64,000 bases of DNA. It comes from Dryomyza anilis (lineage: Eukaryota; Arthropoda; Insecta; Diptera; Dryomyzidae). The notes under the pieces are model-generated. The model made no database searches. It had not been told where the DNA came from and was given only the letters and a program-made list of their open reading frames with translations. Positions 34,375-48,059 of this stretch are shown here, in pieces (within the stretch, counting starts at the first letter, position 1; every line of letters starts with the position of its first letter). The stretch is from the NCBI GenBank assembly GCA_951804985.1, contig OX638135.1, positions 4,782,093 through 4,846,092 on the forward strand, written 5' to 3'. Position numbers and translations under genes: made by a program.

Positions 34375-35346
34375 TTTTGTTTTTTGTTTGTGCGTCTCGT
34401 GCGTCGGCGGCGTCGTTGAGTTTCTTCTAACATTATTTACTTCTACGTTGCTATTTTAAAACAGGATATTGCATTATTTAGTGTATGTTATTTTATTAAA
34501 GCATTAATTGGCTCAATTTATTTTTGCTGTCAAGAATTTGAACAAACAGCTTATGATGCTCATTTTTTTGCATATTGAATCATTAAAAAGCGAATATCAA
34601 ATTTTATGTTTGACTCAATTAATTGGCCCACCTGTAGAAGTTGTGAAAACTGACTTCGGTAAAACATTCGTTAGGTTGAAAGAATTTTACAAAGCATATC
34701 AAAAAGTATAAATACTTATTTAATATTCATTTTGTGTTATATGTTGAATTAAATTATTTTTATTTTCATATGTTTCTATTCGACAAATATTTTATTAAAT
34801 TTAACAAAATATTTAATTGATCCAATTTCTATCGAATGATATTTTTAATTAATGTTACTAATTAATTAATGATTTAAAAATTCCCAATAAAAAATATAAT
34901 ATATATAACAACTTTAATATCAATATGACAAAAAAATTAAAAAGTTTCTCCAATTAACATATTCTTATTATTACGAATATGGAATTCAATGCTACTAAAA
35001 GTTACATCGGCTGAGTTTCAATTAAAAACTAATTGGATTGATTAAAACGTATTTTTGTTGTTCGTTAAGAATGTTGTCAACTGCGGAAAATTTTTCATTT
35101 CATTCACAATGGTCCTTTGGCGTTCACGTCTTCTAAAAAATTAGTAAGTATTATAATATTATAATTAATTTAAATTTATTTATATTTCAAGGACATTTAG
35201 AGGCATTATACAAGATTATGGACATTGGACAGCGAAGGTGCTGCTTCTATCCTTGACTTGTACACGGATAGAAAAGATTTGTTTGAATATGTTTGAATGT
35301 AATTAAAAAGTAATACGAAATTACCATACATGTATTAGGAATGAAG
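34375..35346. other. Post-repeat DNA of unit 1 and inter-unit segment
   Basis: A frame of 67 codons (34508-34711, duplicated at 40540-40749 with two extra codons) has no ATG at its start and no recognised motif. It survives in both copies only because they are recent. 35112-35346 is the unduplicated spacer and shows nothing recognisable. Confidence 0.4.
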
Positions 35347-36351
35347 TGTTGTTGTGCCAGATAGTATGGAAAAAGACGTTATAAGAAAGGCACATGACAA
35401 GGGACATTTTGGTATCCAGAAGACAATGGAATTGATCAAAAGAGACTACTACTTCGATAAAATGAAAGCTAAGGTTGAACGATACATACAATGTTGCATT
35501 CAGTGCATAACTTTGTCCTATTCCAAAATACGATTTACCACGTGTCACGCTTCACTTGGATCATCTAGGACCACTAACTTCGACGTCGAAAGGATACAAG
35601 TACCTGCTAGTAGTGGTTGATGGATTTTCAAAATTCACTTGGATTTATCCTACGAAATCAACTACCACAAAAGAAGTCTTAGAGCGTTTTGGAATGTTAT
35701 CGAAAACGTTTGGATACCCGCAACGAGTTATCACGGACAAGGGGTCTGCATTTACATCGAATGAATTTGGAAATTTTTGCAGCGCTAATAACATAATGCA
35801 CCAGCAAATAACAACTGGAGTACCTAGAGGAAATCGACAGGTTGAACGTGTCAACTCAGTTATTATTTCGACACTTTCAAAGTTGGCGATTGATGAGCCA
35901 GAGTAAGTACGTTGATCGAGTCCAGAGGTGCATTAATTCATCGTATCACAGAGTGGTTAACTCTACACCGCATGAAGTACTCACAGGTATTGCTATGAGA
36001 ACTGGAGATGACTTCAACGTATCTGATATATTGCATGAAGAATTGGTCGAATCATTCGCAGAAAGTCGTGAAATTCAACGTCAAATTGTTCGAGACAATA
36101 TTTTAGAAGAACAGAAGAAGCAGTATGACAAAAACAAGAAGGAATCAGCAAGTTACGACATCGGTGACATGGTGGCAATAAAAAGGACACAGTTTGGAAC
36201 CAATTTGAAGCTCAAGGGAAAGTTCTTTGGACCGTACGTTGTAACAAAGGTTAAGATAAACAATACGTATGATGTAAAGAAAATTGGAAACGGCGAAGGA
36301 CCTATTATTACATTTACAACAAGTGATTTTATGAAGCCATGGAATGTTTAA
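35347..36351 (+). pseudogene. Element B integrase, copy 2 (truncated element)
   Basis: Same zinc finger, core and C-terminal region as 29313-30317, with the same two frame breaks. It keeps Asp (GAC, 35736-35738) at the second catalytic position, where copy 1 has Gly. Everything upstream of mid-integrase is missing because the duplication starts there, so this is not an independent insertion. Confidence 0.9.
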
Positions 36352-36382
36352 TCGGGGACCGATTTAAGATCAGGATTGGCCG

Positions 36383-36559
36383 TGTGGTGGATACCTAACT
36401 TTTACTTGCTGTTCCCCACTTCAAGTATTATTCGTTTATAAAATTTAGTTTTCCTTGAATTTTTAGTTTTTCGTTTTTAGAAATTTTATATTCATAATTT
36501 ATTCTGGAAAATAATTTCAATAAAACATTACGCATTTTCTTAATTAATTGTGCCGATAC

Positions 36560-36563
<4 letters not shown>
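36383..36563 (+). repeat. Element B LTR in unit 2
   Basis: 181 bases, almost identical to 30349-30529 (one visible change, CACTTCAAGTATT for CACTTCACGTATT). Followed by (TA)n. Confidence 0.9.
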
Positions 36564-36635
<72 letters not shown>

Positions 36636-38578
36636 CTTTTTGTTTTCGAATTGAAATTTTGCATAAAGTCCATTACACACCAGCGGTTGAATTCTAATGA
36701 AATTTAGACAACTGATAAAGGGTATCGATATATGCATTGACTTTATTTTTATTTTATTCGACCATTACTTCCAGAGCTACAGTGGTTCCAAGTTACAAAA
36801 ATGGGACAAAAATCACTTTTGTGTGGTTGTTTATATTTTAATATCTCTTTAAGTAGAAATGCTAGAAACTTGATAACTTGTTATAAAGCTAATAGAACAC
36901 GTTTTTAGAGCAATGAAATTGTATTATCCGTGGTCATTATCCTTGCACTTCAAATATGATGTCTCTAAAATGGATCCTTTTTTAAAATTCTGAAAAAAAT
37001 CGCATATATCGGTTGATTTAATATAAATGTCCATGCCAAATCTTAAGATGGTATTTTGATTGCATCATATTTTAAAAATTAATTTTATAAATTTTTACAT
37101 ATTTTTTGTATTGAAAAAAAATATAGACTTATTGCAACTTTTACTGCACTCAGAAAAAAAACTCATAAAATCCTATTAAAATTTGTCAATAGGACAGATA
37201 ATACAAATAATAAATATTTTCATACAAACTCAAATAATTTTTATAGTATTTTGTAGTAATTAATAGGATTCACAGATTGAGTTAATAGTTTATCGGACAT
37301 AGTAAAAACTATTAATTTTATGGTATGTATTTTCTGAGTGTGTAAAAAAAAAAATTTCAATACAAAAAATATGTAAAAATTTAAAAAAAAAATTATTTAT
37401 ATTTTTAAAATATGATGCCATCAAAATACCATCTTGAAATTTTGCATGAACATTTACATTAAATCAACCAAAATATGAAATATTTCAGAATTTTAAAAAG
37501 GGTCCTTTTTAAGGACATCCACTTTGAAGTACAAGGATAATGACCACGGGCCACGTGTTTAAGTTTAGAAGTTACAACTCAATTGTTCTAAAAGCATAAT
37601 ATATTTAAAAGGAGCAATTATCAGAGTTTCTATCATTTTTACTTAAAGAGATATTGAAATATAAACAACCATAGAAAAGTGATTTTTTGTAAGTTTGAAG
37701 TAGTGGTATAAAAAATAAAAAAAAATGGTCAATACATGTCTCAATAACCTATATCAGTTGCCTAAATTTCATTGAAATCGAAAAGGTGAAATCTCAAATT
37801 TTAGTTATGTTGGTCGAATGGCCCGTGTGGAATGGCCCACAAAATATTTTTAGATTCGTGGTTTTTTTTTAGACTTGCTGTTCTTTATATTGTGAATTTC
37901 CAGGTAGTCTTCAATTTGAAAACCGGCAGTGTTCTCATTTTTCTTACGTGTTGTAAAATAAGCTGCGATGTACATGACAGAAAAATCCCACATGAGAGAA
38001 AAATATGACATGTGGAGGCATATTTTTCCTATATATCTGGCGACAATGCTGCTGACCGAAACTCCAACTGAAATGCAAAATGTTTGCTACTCACTTAGGG
38101 CCGGTTTTACAGTTTTAACTAGATTTGTGGGTTAAACGTAGTTTAATCTCAGAATTCAGTTTTACAGTGATTTTAAGGCCCGGCTTTACAGTGATAGTTT
38201 AACTAGTTTTTTAACAGTAAAATTTGCAATAATTTTATAATGTATTTGAAACTATGATTTCTAAAATGGCGTTAAATTGACTCTAGTTTTTGAGATATAT
38301 ACCATTTTTCGAAATCAGAGTTAGAAATACATTCAAGAATTATTGCAACTTTTACTGCACACAGAGAACTGATTTGTTGCGGCAACCAACTAAATTGCCC
38401 TACTGAATCATTTGGTTGCAGCAACAACTGATAATGTAGTTGCAACAATCTCTTAATTCGGTTGCACCAACCTCCTAGTCGGTGGTCCAAATCATGATCA
38501 TGAGGTTGTGACAACCTTCTAATCGGTGAACATGAGATTGTGGTAACCTCCAAATACACTGAACAAATATTGTACGTA

Positions 38579-39363
38579 CACTCAGAAGAAAATGTACCAT
38601 TAAGTACTTAATGGTACGGCCATTATGCTTATGGTTCATGTATTAGTAGTTTTTTTTTAAATCAAAAGTTTTCTTATTAATTTGACAGTATTCGAAAAAT
38701 TCAGCACCATAAATTTAAATATTTCAATATTATTATTTTTAATAGAATAAATACTATTATTTTAATGGTTTCCTCCAATAATAGTAAATGTGGCAAAAAA
38801 ATACATAAAAACGAATAAAAACATGTTCGTTTTGTGCGTCATTCTGCGTAATTTCATTATATTTAAACATTTTGTTTTATTTATTACAGAAAATAAATAA
38901 TACTTCGAATTTCTATTATGGCAACAGACTCAAAAATATATGCAGACTCAAGTATTACAATCAATTATTGGAAACTGAAGCGAACATTAAATGTCTTATA
39001 ATATTTTGCAACGAGAAGTGTCTTATGTGTGTTATTTATAAAAGTGAATTTCCATTTCGACATATAAACAAAATAAAATATACAATAAATTAACTAAAAT
39101 CCATTTTTGTTTTAATAAATTATTAGGAAAATTTAATTCGACTATACCATAAAAGTAATAATACGTATCAATTAAATATTTATAGGTCTTGCTTATTGTA
39201 ATTAAAAGAATACATTATAAAATGTATGGTACAACATCATATTGTATTAAAAATTTGGATATTAATAAACTAATGTTCCGCTTCCTATTGACCAATTTTA
39301 ATAGTATAAATTGTTGTTTTTCTATTGAAATACTATTAATTTACCATGATTTTTTTCTGGGTG
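38579..39363. mobile_element. MITE d, copy 3
   Basis: Duplicate of 32553-33337 within unit 2. No SINE. Confidence 0.6.
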
Positions 39364-39600
39364 TATATATGACAATTGATATTAATAGCATACAAAATCG
39401 TATTCTAATTAAAAATATGAATGAATTTACTAACTAATTAATTGTATTTACTCATTTTTAAATTAAAATATTAATAGGAATAAATTTAATATAATTTCAA
39501 TACAACTAAATCTTTAATAGTATTAACTACTTTTATTTGTTACTTTTGATTTATTCATTTTCTTAAATTGCAACACTGTTTTTTTCATCTGGATTTCATT

Positions 39601-40406
39601 ATACCCTACACCTATGAGGTACAGGGTATATTAACTTTGTGCATATATTGTAACGCCCCTTAGGAAGCGTGTCCGGTATGGAAAAGTATATATATTCTTG
39701 ATCAGCATCACTACCCGAGTCCGTTTAGCCATGTCCGTCTGTCTGTCTGTCCGTCTTGCTGTCCGAATACAGAATAACTTGAGAAATACTGATCAGAATG
39801 CGATGAAATTTCGTCTCAATATATTTTAGCCAAAAGTAGGAACTGAGTATGAAAATGAGCAAAATCGGTCAACGGACACGCCCACCTCCCATACAAGTCA
39901 CTTTTATATAACTCTTTCGAAACTAATATTTCGAAAAGTATTCAAGGTATAGTTATAAAATTTAAAACGTATTGTTAGAATTTACCTAAAAATATGTGGT
40001 CCAAAAATGGGCGTGATCCGCCCACTTTTTTTTCATTACATCCCGGGTTTTCATAGTAAAAATTTGATCCGTAAATTATTAAAATCAAATCTATGAAATA
40101 TTAGCCTTTCAAAATTTTAAATATAGGCGTGGTTCGCCAATTATATTTTTCAATTTTTTTTTTTAGTTTTTTATACTTTATATAATTTTTTTTAATTTAT
40201 GGGGATATAAGACGTAAATTTCTGATATATGAATAATATTCTGAGGTTCAGCATAATTAAAAATTTAAAATTAAGGTATACAATTAAATATTCCTCATTA
40301 ATATCTCCACCAAAGGTGTAGGGTATTCCATAGTCGGGCCCGACCGACTATAAAAATCCGCCCCATGTGACAGAACTTACCCATGTGACCTAACTTTCCC
40401 AACTCG
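39601..40406. mobile_element. Interspersed ~800-bp repeat, copy 2
   Basis: Duplicate of 33575-34374 within unit 2, differing by small indels, for example an 'atattcct' insertion near 40286. Confidence 0.65.
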
Positions 40407-41159
40407 TTTTGTTTTTTGTTTGTGCGTCTCGTGCGTCGGCGGCGTCGTTGAGTTTCTTCTAACATTATTTACTTCTACGTTGCTATTTTAAAACAGGATA
40501 TTGCATTATTTAGTGTATGTTATTTTATTAAAGCATTAATTGGCTCAATTTATTTTTGCTGTCAAGAATTTGAACAAACAGCTTATGATGCTCATTTTTT
40601 TGCATATTGAATCATTAAAAAGCGAATATCAATATCAAATTTTATGTTTGACTCAATTAATTGGCCCACCTGTAGAAGTTGTGAAATCTGACTTCGGTAA
40701 AACATTCGTTAGGTTGAAAGAATTTTACAAAGCATATCAAAAAGTATAAATACTTATTTAATATTCATTTTGTGTTATATGTTGAATTAAATTATTTTTA
40801 TTTTCATATGTTTCTATTCGACAAATATTTTATTAAATTTAACAAAATATTTAATTGATCCAATTTCTATCGAATGATATTTTTAATTAATGTTACTAAT
40901 TAATTAATGATTTAAAAATTCCCAATAAAAAATATAATATATATAACAACTTTAATATCAATATGACAAAAAAATTAAAAAGTTTCTCCAATTAACATAT
41001 TCTTATTATTACGAATATGGAATTCAATGCTACTAAAAGTTACATCGGCTGAGTTTCAATTAAAAACTAATTGGATTGATTAAAACTTATTTTTGTTGTT
41101 CGTTAAGAATGTTGTCAACTGCGGAAAATTTTTCATTTCATTACAGGTATTACAATGGT

Positions 41160-44100
41160 AAGTGTTCGAGGGAAATACATGGCCTGATTCCACCAGGTCG
41201 TGTATTCTCTCGTTCTACTCGGGAATCGAACCAAGCCCACCCCTTCGTAGTCCACTCGGTTCTCAACAGAACCACGCATTACACGTTTGTGGAACAATCT
41301 CCATGCGTCTGTTTTTCCCGACATTTTTATTATTGGGAAATTTAAAGCAAACATCCACCGACACTACTTCATCTCTCCTCCTCCCTTTAACCTATAATCC
41401 TTTCTTACGATCAACACTGTGCATTGCACGAATAGGGGGCATCCCCTGAGCGTTGGTTAATTTGTAAAAAAAAAAATAGTAACAGAGTATAATAACTTGC
41501 AGTATATAATTTCTGAAACTAATGTGAAAAAACCACAAATAATAATCTGTGTTTCGATTTTCAAACAGAATTTGGCATGTTTTTTTACAAAAGACTCCGT
41601 GAATTCCTTGCCTACGCTATGTGCTGTACTGAGATCAACTGTAACTGTTCCAAATATAAATCGAGCCTGGATCATCTGGTTTAGCGTCTGCTGGTGCAAT
41701 TCTGCATTCATTGATGCTGTCACTTATACTTGCAGTTTAAACGAATTTGTATATGAATTCAATTATTATAAATTCCCACTGTGCATGTTTAAAGATTTTT
41801 AATAAAAATAAATAACAAAAACAATATTTTATTTTTATTTTATTTTCAGGATTTTTTCCAAAAATATTTATATATGTTTCTATGCAAACATACTACTTTT
41901 TGTACTGAAACAACTGATATGTTTCACAGGATATATATTTATATTCAGGTCGTTCAAAATCATTTGTTATATGATGTTATAATCTAAATCAGAGCTCATT
42001 ACAACACTGTTCAAGTCTCAATACAACCCTGTTTACAAATGATTTATCACTCAATTATATATTATGTTTACATAAAATTCCAAACATACATGTTAATGCC
42101 TGCAAAATTATGTTTGGGAGAGCCCTTTTTTGCAGCGTGTAACAGTGCATTTTGGAACCGCCCGCTGTTTTAAAAAGGTAATTTTAAAATTTTTATAACT
42201 ATTAAATTGCTATAATTTAAAATTTTTTTAAGCTAGGAAAACATTTACACACGACTAATATTGTCTTTGGAGATGACGCCTAACATTTAAGTGCAGAATA
42301 AAAAGGGCAGCGAATCAACTGGAAAATGCTGCTTTATCATCTCATTCTCACAGTCATCCGCACAAAACTATTGACCGTCTTGCACGCCGCTTTTAAATTT
42401 GTGTGTTTTTATAGAAATTGTTATGCAGCTGTAACTCGATGTTTTGAATTTTCCAGTGTATAATCGCCAAAATAAGTCCATTGTTAGCTTAAATGTTTTC
42501 ATTATGTAGTTACGAGTGGCAGCTTTTGTTAGTGTTTTCTGCACAGCTGCGTTTAGAGCATCGAGTTACGGCTGCACCAAAAATATGTATATAATTATGT
42601 ATTTGTTATTACGTATATGCTATCTGATTAATTGTTTTTAAAATAGTTTAAACCTAATAAAACAAGTAAAAAAAATGTATTCGAAAAATCATAACCTTTG
42701 AAATACTATATTTACTATATTTTAAATACTATAATTCCTTCATTCCACAGGAATTAACTCGGAATTTGCCGTCGTTTATGGCATTCTATTGTGGCAGTAT
42801 GCATTGTAGCTATTCAGGATGGCTACACTTTTGTGGTCTGGATAAAATGACCATGATCCCATGATGAAAAATCGGGTGACACGCTTGCTCCTGCGCAACT
42901 GTACTCGTCGGATTCGTGGGTCGTTTTTAACTTTCCACGGGATGTCAGATTTATGCGCACAATGAAAAATAAAATATCGTGCCGAGGTTGTTCTATACGA
43001 GCAATGTAATATAAATAGATATTACAATAGAAAAATAGTTGAAAAAAGAAATTATAGTCAGCATTAAGTGAAAAAAAATCGTTAAAATAGCATTAAGAAT
43101 TTATAGTCTGAATTTATCGCGTTTGAAAATTGTAATAGACAAATGTTTAAAAAAAAGTAGTAGAAATTTAATTATAATATTAAGCCGAAATTTGAATTTG
43201 AATGACATTGAATTAAATATAATAAATGAACGAAAATGCAAAAGAAACAAATAAGAAGAGACAAACACAGAGAATAAACACCAACGTATCTCCGCAATTC
43301 TGTGTACAAATTAGCTGTCAAATTTTGTCCATTGGCTCTCCCACCCATATCTCAACAATCTATATTGTTAAGCCTATGATGACTGAGTGCCGAAATCATA
43401 CAATCATCCCTCGTATATCTCATCACCTTCGAATGTTTCCTTCAACCACCTAAATATTAATTTAAGCACTCATAATTATTATTAGTAAACCTTTACATCA
43501 ACATTTTTTTTAGTAATGATACAATTTATTAACATATTGTTACACATAAAGAGTAAATTAATTAATTAAGCTTAGAAATATTAAAAATTATAATTTTTAA
43601 TTATTTATATTATTTTATATTTCTTAAAAACTACTTTTTCATATATTTAATAATTGTGTTTATGTTTTATGTTATAATGGTTATTTCATTTCTATTTAGT
43701 TCTATTTAGTTTATTTAGTATGTAAGTGGATATTTTATTTATTTATTCCTTAGAATTTCTGAAAAGTTTATAAATGAGGCTGTAATTTGTCATAGTTAAC
43801 TATTTTATTAAATTTTAATATTTTGTTTATATGTAATGATTAAGATTCTATATTTTATTAATTTTATTGAATTTTCTTTTATAAGTATTTGTATATTTTT
43901 TCTTTATTTAAATTATTCTTCGACCCATCTTCTTATGCATTTTGTTTTTATTCTATCCGCAAAAACTCATGTACATATACACTTGGTACCAACCTTATAT
44001 GTGACACTAACGTATAACCTTTTTGTTAATATCTAATTAAACCGATTAAAATGACGAATATTAATTTAATCACTCTTTTTTTTCAAATTACCATCGATAT

Positions 44101-44986
44101 TCAATTTCCCTTCTTTAAGGTATATTCATGTTATTTAATTTTAGTATTTATTCATTTTGTTAAATAATTATAAGTATAACTATTTTTTTATCTTGTTATT
44201 TAATTTTAGTATTTATTCATTTTGTAAATTTTATATATAGGTAATATCTTTTTATAGTTTATTTAATATACATTTTGTTTTTTTAAGTGTATTTGTAACT
44301 ATGTCTATAGTGATTTAATTTTTATGCATATACAATTTTATATACTATCAGGTAATTTTTAGATACACAAAAAAATTTTGTATGGATGTGTGTGTGACAA
44401 TATGTGTATACATCTAATAGTGTATTCATAAAACAAATACAATTAACACTTAAACACTACTTATATACCAATTTTCGCTCGCAATAAGTCCAGACGATTT
44501 TCCTAAGATTGGAACTTCTGCGTGGAGACTCCTAAACGAAGTTGTATTGGCGAAAAAAGGTGCCGTCAAACCTCGGGGCTCTCTAGCAAGTTGGAATGGT
44601 CAAACAAGTTGTTTCGTATCGCAAAAATTAAAGCTCGGGATGGGCTCGACTTCGACTATCTCACCTGGAGGTCGCTGGCAGCGTACAACTCCAGGCAAGT
44701 GATAGTGGACTGTAGTAGGATATAACTTACAAAAAAACACTATATTTAAAACCGCGTTTTTCTTTTTTTTTCCAAATAAAAGATTCATACCTTAGTCTTA
44801 GTCCTTTTAATTAGTGTAGCAATGTGACTACCATCCAGGTGAGTCAAAAATTTGCTATGTGATTTATTTGATTTTGTGGCGTTTTCCTCTTGCACGATGT
44901 GTATCGTTCAACGTTTTCAACCAAATGGACGAGTTTTACATAAATTTACTGACACGTTGGTTTTTTCCGTATGGTTTTTAAATACC
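41160..44986. other. Unassigned AT-rich region
   Basis: No supported gene. Points seen: a tRNA T-arm-like segment on the minus strand at about 41205-41235 (CTTGGTTCGATTCCCGAG), perhaps a SINE remnant; open frames of 101 codons (41497-41802, plus) and 88 codons (41457-41723, minus) with no motif; a 17-base inverted repeat GCAGCTGTAACTCGATG at 42425-42441 and 42559-42575, 150 bases apart; a roughly 63-base direct duplication at 44128-44226; and a somewhat GC-richer patch at 44460-44720 with a 67-codon frame I do not recognise. Confidence 0.45.
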
Positions 44987-45593
44987 TGTTGTGTAACATA
45001 ATCGTAGAGTTCACAGCTTACATATGATCCACTGTTGTGTATCATAATCGTGGAACTTACAGCGTGCTTATGATCCACAATATAACATAACCAGTATATT
45101 TTTCTTTATGGCATACATTTAGGGTTAAGCATTATGCATGTTAAACACAAACAGCATTTAATTGTCTTGGCGCACACCGCTTAACATAGCACAGGTATAC
45201 ACGCCCACGTTAAATAGGTCACTCAGATCACACAAATAAATGCTGACTTAGTTATTTTAGAATGATGAAAGTACTCAATTTATTGTGAAATTATAAATAC
45301 GCTGACTAAGTTATTTTAGCATGATGAAATTACTCAATTTATTGTGAAATTATAAGAATACGAGGTGTTAAGTAGAAGTTAAGTATAGACTAAGAATCAA
45401 TTGTTTACGATAAGCTGAAGTGTCTACAAATAAATGTTAAGTATAAGTGTAACCAACTTTTAAAGCGAAATAAAGTGTCTTAAAGTAAAAAAGACCCGGT
45501 TGTTTTAAATAATATAAAGAAAGTAAAAAGGACTCAGTAAGTATAAATAGGATCAAGTTAAAGTCCTAGTAGAAGGACTTTTAACATACAACA
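44987..45593 (+). repeat. Element C1 5' LTR (solo end in window)
   Basis: The right end ACATACAACA is followed by TTT and the PBS at 45597. The left edge is placed at TGTTGTGTAACATAATCG. A 46-base unit from there is repeated imperfectly at 45033 (TGTTGTGTATCATAATCG), so the true edge could be either. AATAAA lies near 45470. The sequence differs from the A and C2 LTRs, though the internal genes are related. The partner LTR is not in the window. Confidence 0.7.
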
Positions 45594-45596
45594 TTT

Positions 45597-45608
45597 TGGC
45601 GCAGCCGG
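45597..45608 (+). other. Primer-binding site, element C1
   Basis: TGGCGCAGCCGG, three bases after the LTR end; same as in A and C2. A GTGAGT leader donor follows at 45719-45724. The rest of the leader to 46174 is AT-rich and non-coding. Confidence 0.85.
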
Positions 45609-46174
45609 TTTCTCAAACAACGCTCTCAGGGACCGAGAGAAGAATGACGATAGAAGGAAGAAAAGGACTAAAAATCACAAAATAAATGGTGATTATTTAA
45701 TTTTTCTTTTGAAAATACGTGAGTAACAGCAGAAAATTTAAACAATTATTACAGTGTTTAATAAAGTAATAAATACAAATTGAATAAATAAATATGCAAA
45801 TGGAAATTATGAAATTTATTTAATGATAAACTCAGATAAGTAAATAAAATTATTTCTAAAATTAATATGAAACGGAATTTTTGTTTTTTTTTTAATTTAA
45901 AAAATTTTAGAACATTTAAAATATCATTTTCATTTTAAAATTTAAATGTGAATAAAATAACATTTTAAAGATTTTGAAATTTTGAAATATTTTTTTTATT
46001 TTAATAACATGGTCAATTTAATTAAAATTTTACATTATTATAAAATATCTGATTTTAGTCAACAGATTTAAAATTTAAAAAATTTATAATATTTTTTTTT
46101 TAACATTGTGGAGCTACGTGAACTGTTGAGTGTTCTAGGAAATAAATTGGGATTTTTTTGTCGTTGATAAATAT

Positions 46175-48015
46175 ATGGCGGAATTGGAACAATTACAGTT
46201 AGCATACGGAAACATACTAGAGCAATTGGACAGATTTACGGATAAATTCTGGGCTCAAATTAGCCTCGAAGTAAATAATAAAGAACATTTTCAATTAATA
46301 AAAAATAAAGTTAATAACACAAAGGTTTTTTCTAAAGTAGAAGGAGTAGATGTCGTGTTCGAAGAATTAATATATTTCTTGGAACACAAAAGTGAGGATA
46401 AAATAAAAGAGATAGAAGGCTGGAAAGGCGAATTTGCAGCATTAACTAAAAAAATAAACGATAAATTAGCAGAAAAACAGGAGTTGTTAGACCACGCCTG
46501 CGTTATAGAGGCGGAAAACGAAAAATTAAGAGCATTGTTAAAAGATAAAGATATTTCTGATGAATCAGTAGCTAGGGCACTACGTCAACGACCAAGGTTA
46601 GAATTCGAATCAGTCGAAGAGACAAATAACAAAGTAAGGGATTGGATTCGAAAATCAGATTTTTTGAGGCGGAAGTAAACTTAGCACACGAAACATCGTT
46701 ATACCATAAAGAAGCTTTAAGAATAGAAGAAAATTTAGAAAGCATAACAAATAATATAACAATAATTGAAATGCCTACAGACGATATTTCGAAATGCGTA
46801 CGAAATCTGGTCCCGGTGTTCAAAGGCGAAGATTCACCGTTCCTAGAAACGGAGCTTCTTAGATTTATAGACGGTTGTAAGGCAGCGAACCTTAAAATAA
46901 CTGAAGAAAATCAGGAGGAATTCATGATTTGTATTAAACTGCGTCTTGATGGAGATGCATACGAATTAGTGAGGACCAAGAAAATAGATGATTTAGATGA
47001 GTTGTTTGAATTACTTAAAAGCACATATTTAAAGGTGGCTACATTAGATTCAGTCCAATACAACATAAGACAGGCATATCAAGGTGGAGGGGAAAGTTTA
47101 AGGGCGTTTGCAAGGCGTTTAGAAGTATTGCAGTCGAACGCAAACGACATAGCCGATACAATGTATAAAAATAAAAACCTGCCAACGGACATTTTTAACA
47201 CGGAACTATTAACTTCTGTGCTAACAGCATTTAAAGTGGGAGTGAGTGACCCGACTGTAAAGATACTACTGTTGAGTAGCAAGGCAGATAATTTAAATGA
47301 TTTATTAGACGAAGCGTTAAGGGCAGAGGCCACAATACTGAGGGGGCCGAAATTACCGGAGGAACTGTATAGTTTTGAAAAAAGACCGAATGGAACCTCA
47401 GTTAGTAAAAATAGTCAAGAAACTGATATTAGAAATTCACGACAAGATAGGGGTAAAAGTCAACAAAATAGAAATAATGGGAATACAGGGGGTGCCATGA
47501 AAAAGGGGCCAGTCTGTTCATTTTGCACAAGACCAGGACACACAAGGGATGACTGTTATTTGCGAAAAAATACACCATTTTGCAGACAATGCGAGAAATA
47601 CGGACATGAATCGAGTTGGAGATGTGGATCAAATAGACTGGAAGAACGCCAGGAGAACCAACAACAACCATTTCAGAATCAGCAGTACCAAGGGGGTAAT
47701 AGAGGACTTCAGAATAACGGCTATCAACACCAACAGCAGCAAAATCAGAATCCGCAAGACAGCAATACTCGTAATAATAGAAATAATAATATTAATAATG
47801 GTAATGAAAATAATAGAAATAATAATCCGTTTAGAAATAACAACAGTAATAACAATAACGAACCTAATAGAACATACAGAAATAATAGGGCATGTTATGG
47901 GTGTGGTCAAGTCGGCCATATGATAGCGGATTGCCACGCCAAGAAAAATGTTGTGCCAAACGGTAGTAATGCTCACAATAGGGGAAACTACCACGGGCCC
48001 AGTCAAGGCCAATAA
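46175..48015 (+). pseudogene. Gag of element C1, one frameshift
   Basis: Starts MAELEQLQLAYGN. Residues up to about 150 are charged and coiled-coil-like. A one-base deletion near 46640 (compare C2, 52330) splits it into 46175-46678 and 46642-48015. The second part holds the capsid region (VPVFKGEDSP, KLRLDGDAYELVRTK, RQAYQGGGESLRAFARRLE), an Asn/Gln-rich stretch and three knuckles: CSFCTRPGHTRDDC, CRQCEKYGHESSWRC (CX2CX4HX5C) and CYGCGQVGHMIADC. It ends TAA at 48013. The last codons overlap the Pol frame at the GGGAAAC site. Confidence 0.92.
47982..47988 (+). promoter_or_regulatory. -1 ribosomal frameshift heptamer, element C1
   Basis: G GGA AAC read in the Gag frame (X XXY YYZ). The last stop of the -1 frame is the TAG at 47979-47981, directly before it, and the -1 frame is then open through the Gag stop into the Pol linker. 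C2 has the same arrangement. Confidence 0.8.
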
Positions 48016-48059
48016 GCTGGGGTCCCGTTAACATTAGTAAAGTTAGGTCAAAGGTAGAA

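Larger units (their letters stand above)
29313..35111 (+). repeat. 5.8-kb direct segmental duplication, unit 1
   Basis: From TGTTGTTGTGCCAGATAG (29313), sequence matches 35347 onward at a constant offset near 6,034 bases. The match runs through element B integrase, its 3' LTR, (TA)n, fold-back X, MITEs b, c and d and the 33575 repeat, to 'tttttcatttcatt...acaatgg' (35111). Differences are scattered single bases plus a few indels. A 235-base segment at 35112-35346 separates the units and is not duplicated. Confidence 0.92.
35347..41159 (+). repeat. 5.8-kb direct segmental duplication, unit 2
   Basis: Matches 29313-35111. It contains the 3' end of element B, fold-back X copy 3 (36564-37960, TA tract 36564-36632 longer than in unit 1), MITE b (37147-37340, with a 23-base internal deletion), MITE c (38358-38558), MITE d (38579-39363) and the ATACCC repeat (39601-40406). 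At the right end a ten-base indel precedes 'acaatgg', after which the sequences diverge. Confidence 0.92.

Noticed and set aside
41133..41165. Micro-exon (TTACAG|GTATTACAATG|GTAAGT) at the end of duplication unit 2
   Set aside because: Splice-like ends are there, but the segment is 11 bases with no flanking coding sequence, and unit 1 lacks it.
41457..41802. Opposed 101- and 88-codon frames
   Set aside because: No motif, no homologous copy, no splice or start context; cannot be told from chance.
47549..47923. Ile-rich second frame over the C1 Asn-rich Gag stretch
   Set aside because: Produced by AAT/ATA repeats read in another frame; the Gag frame has conserved knuckles.
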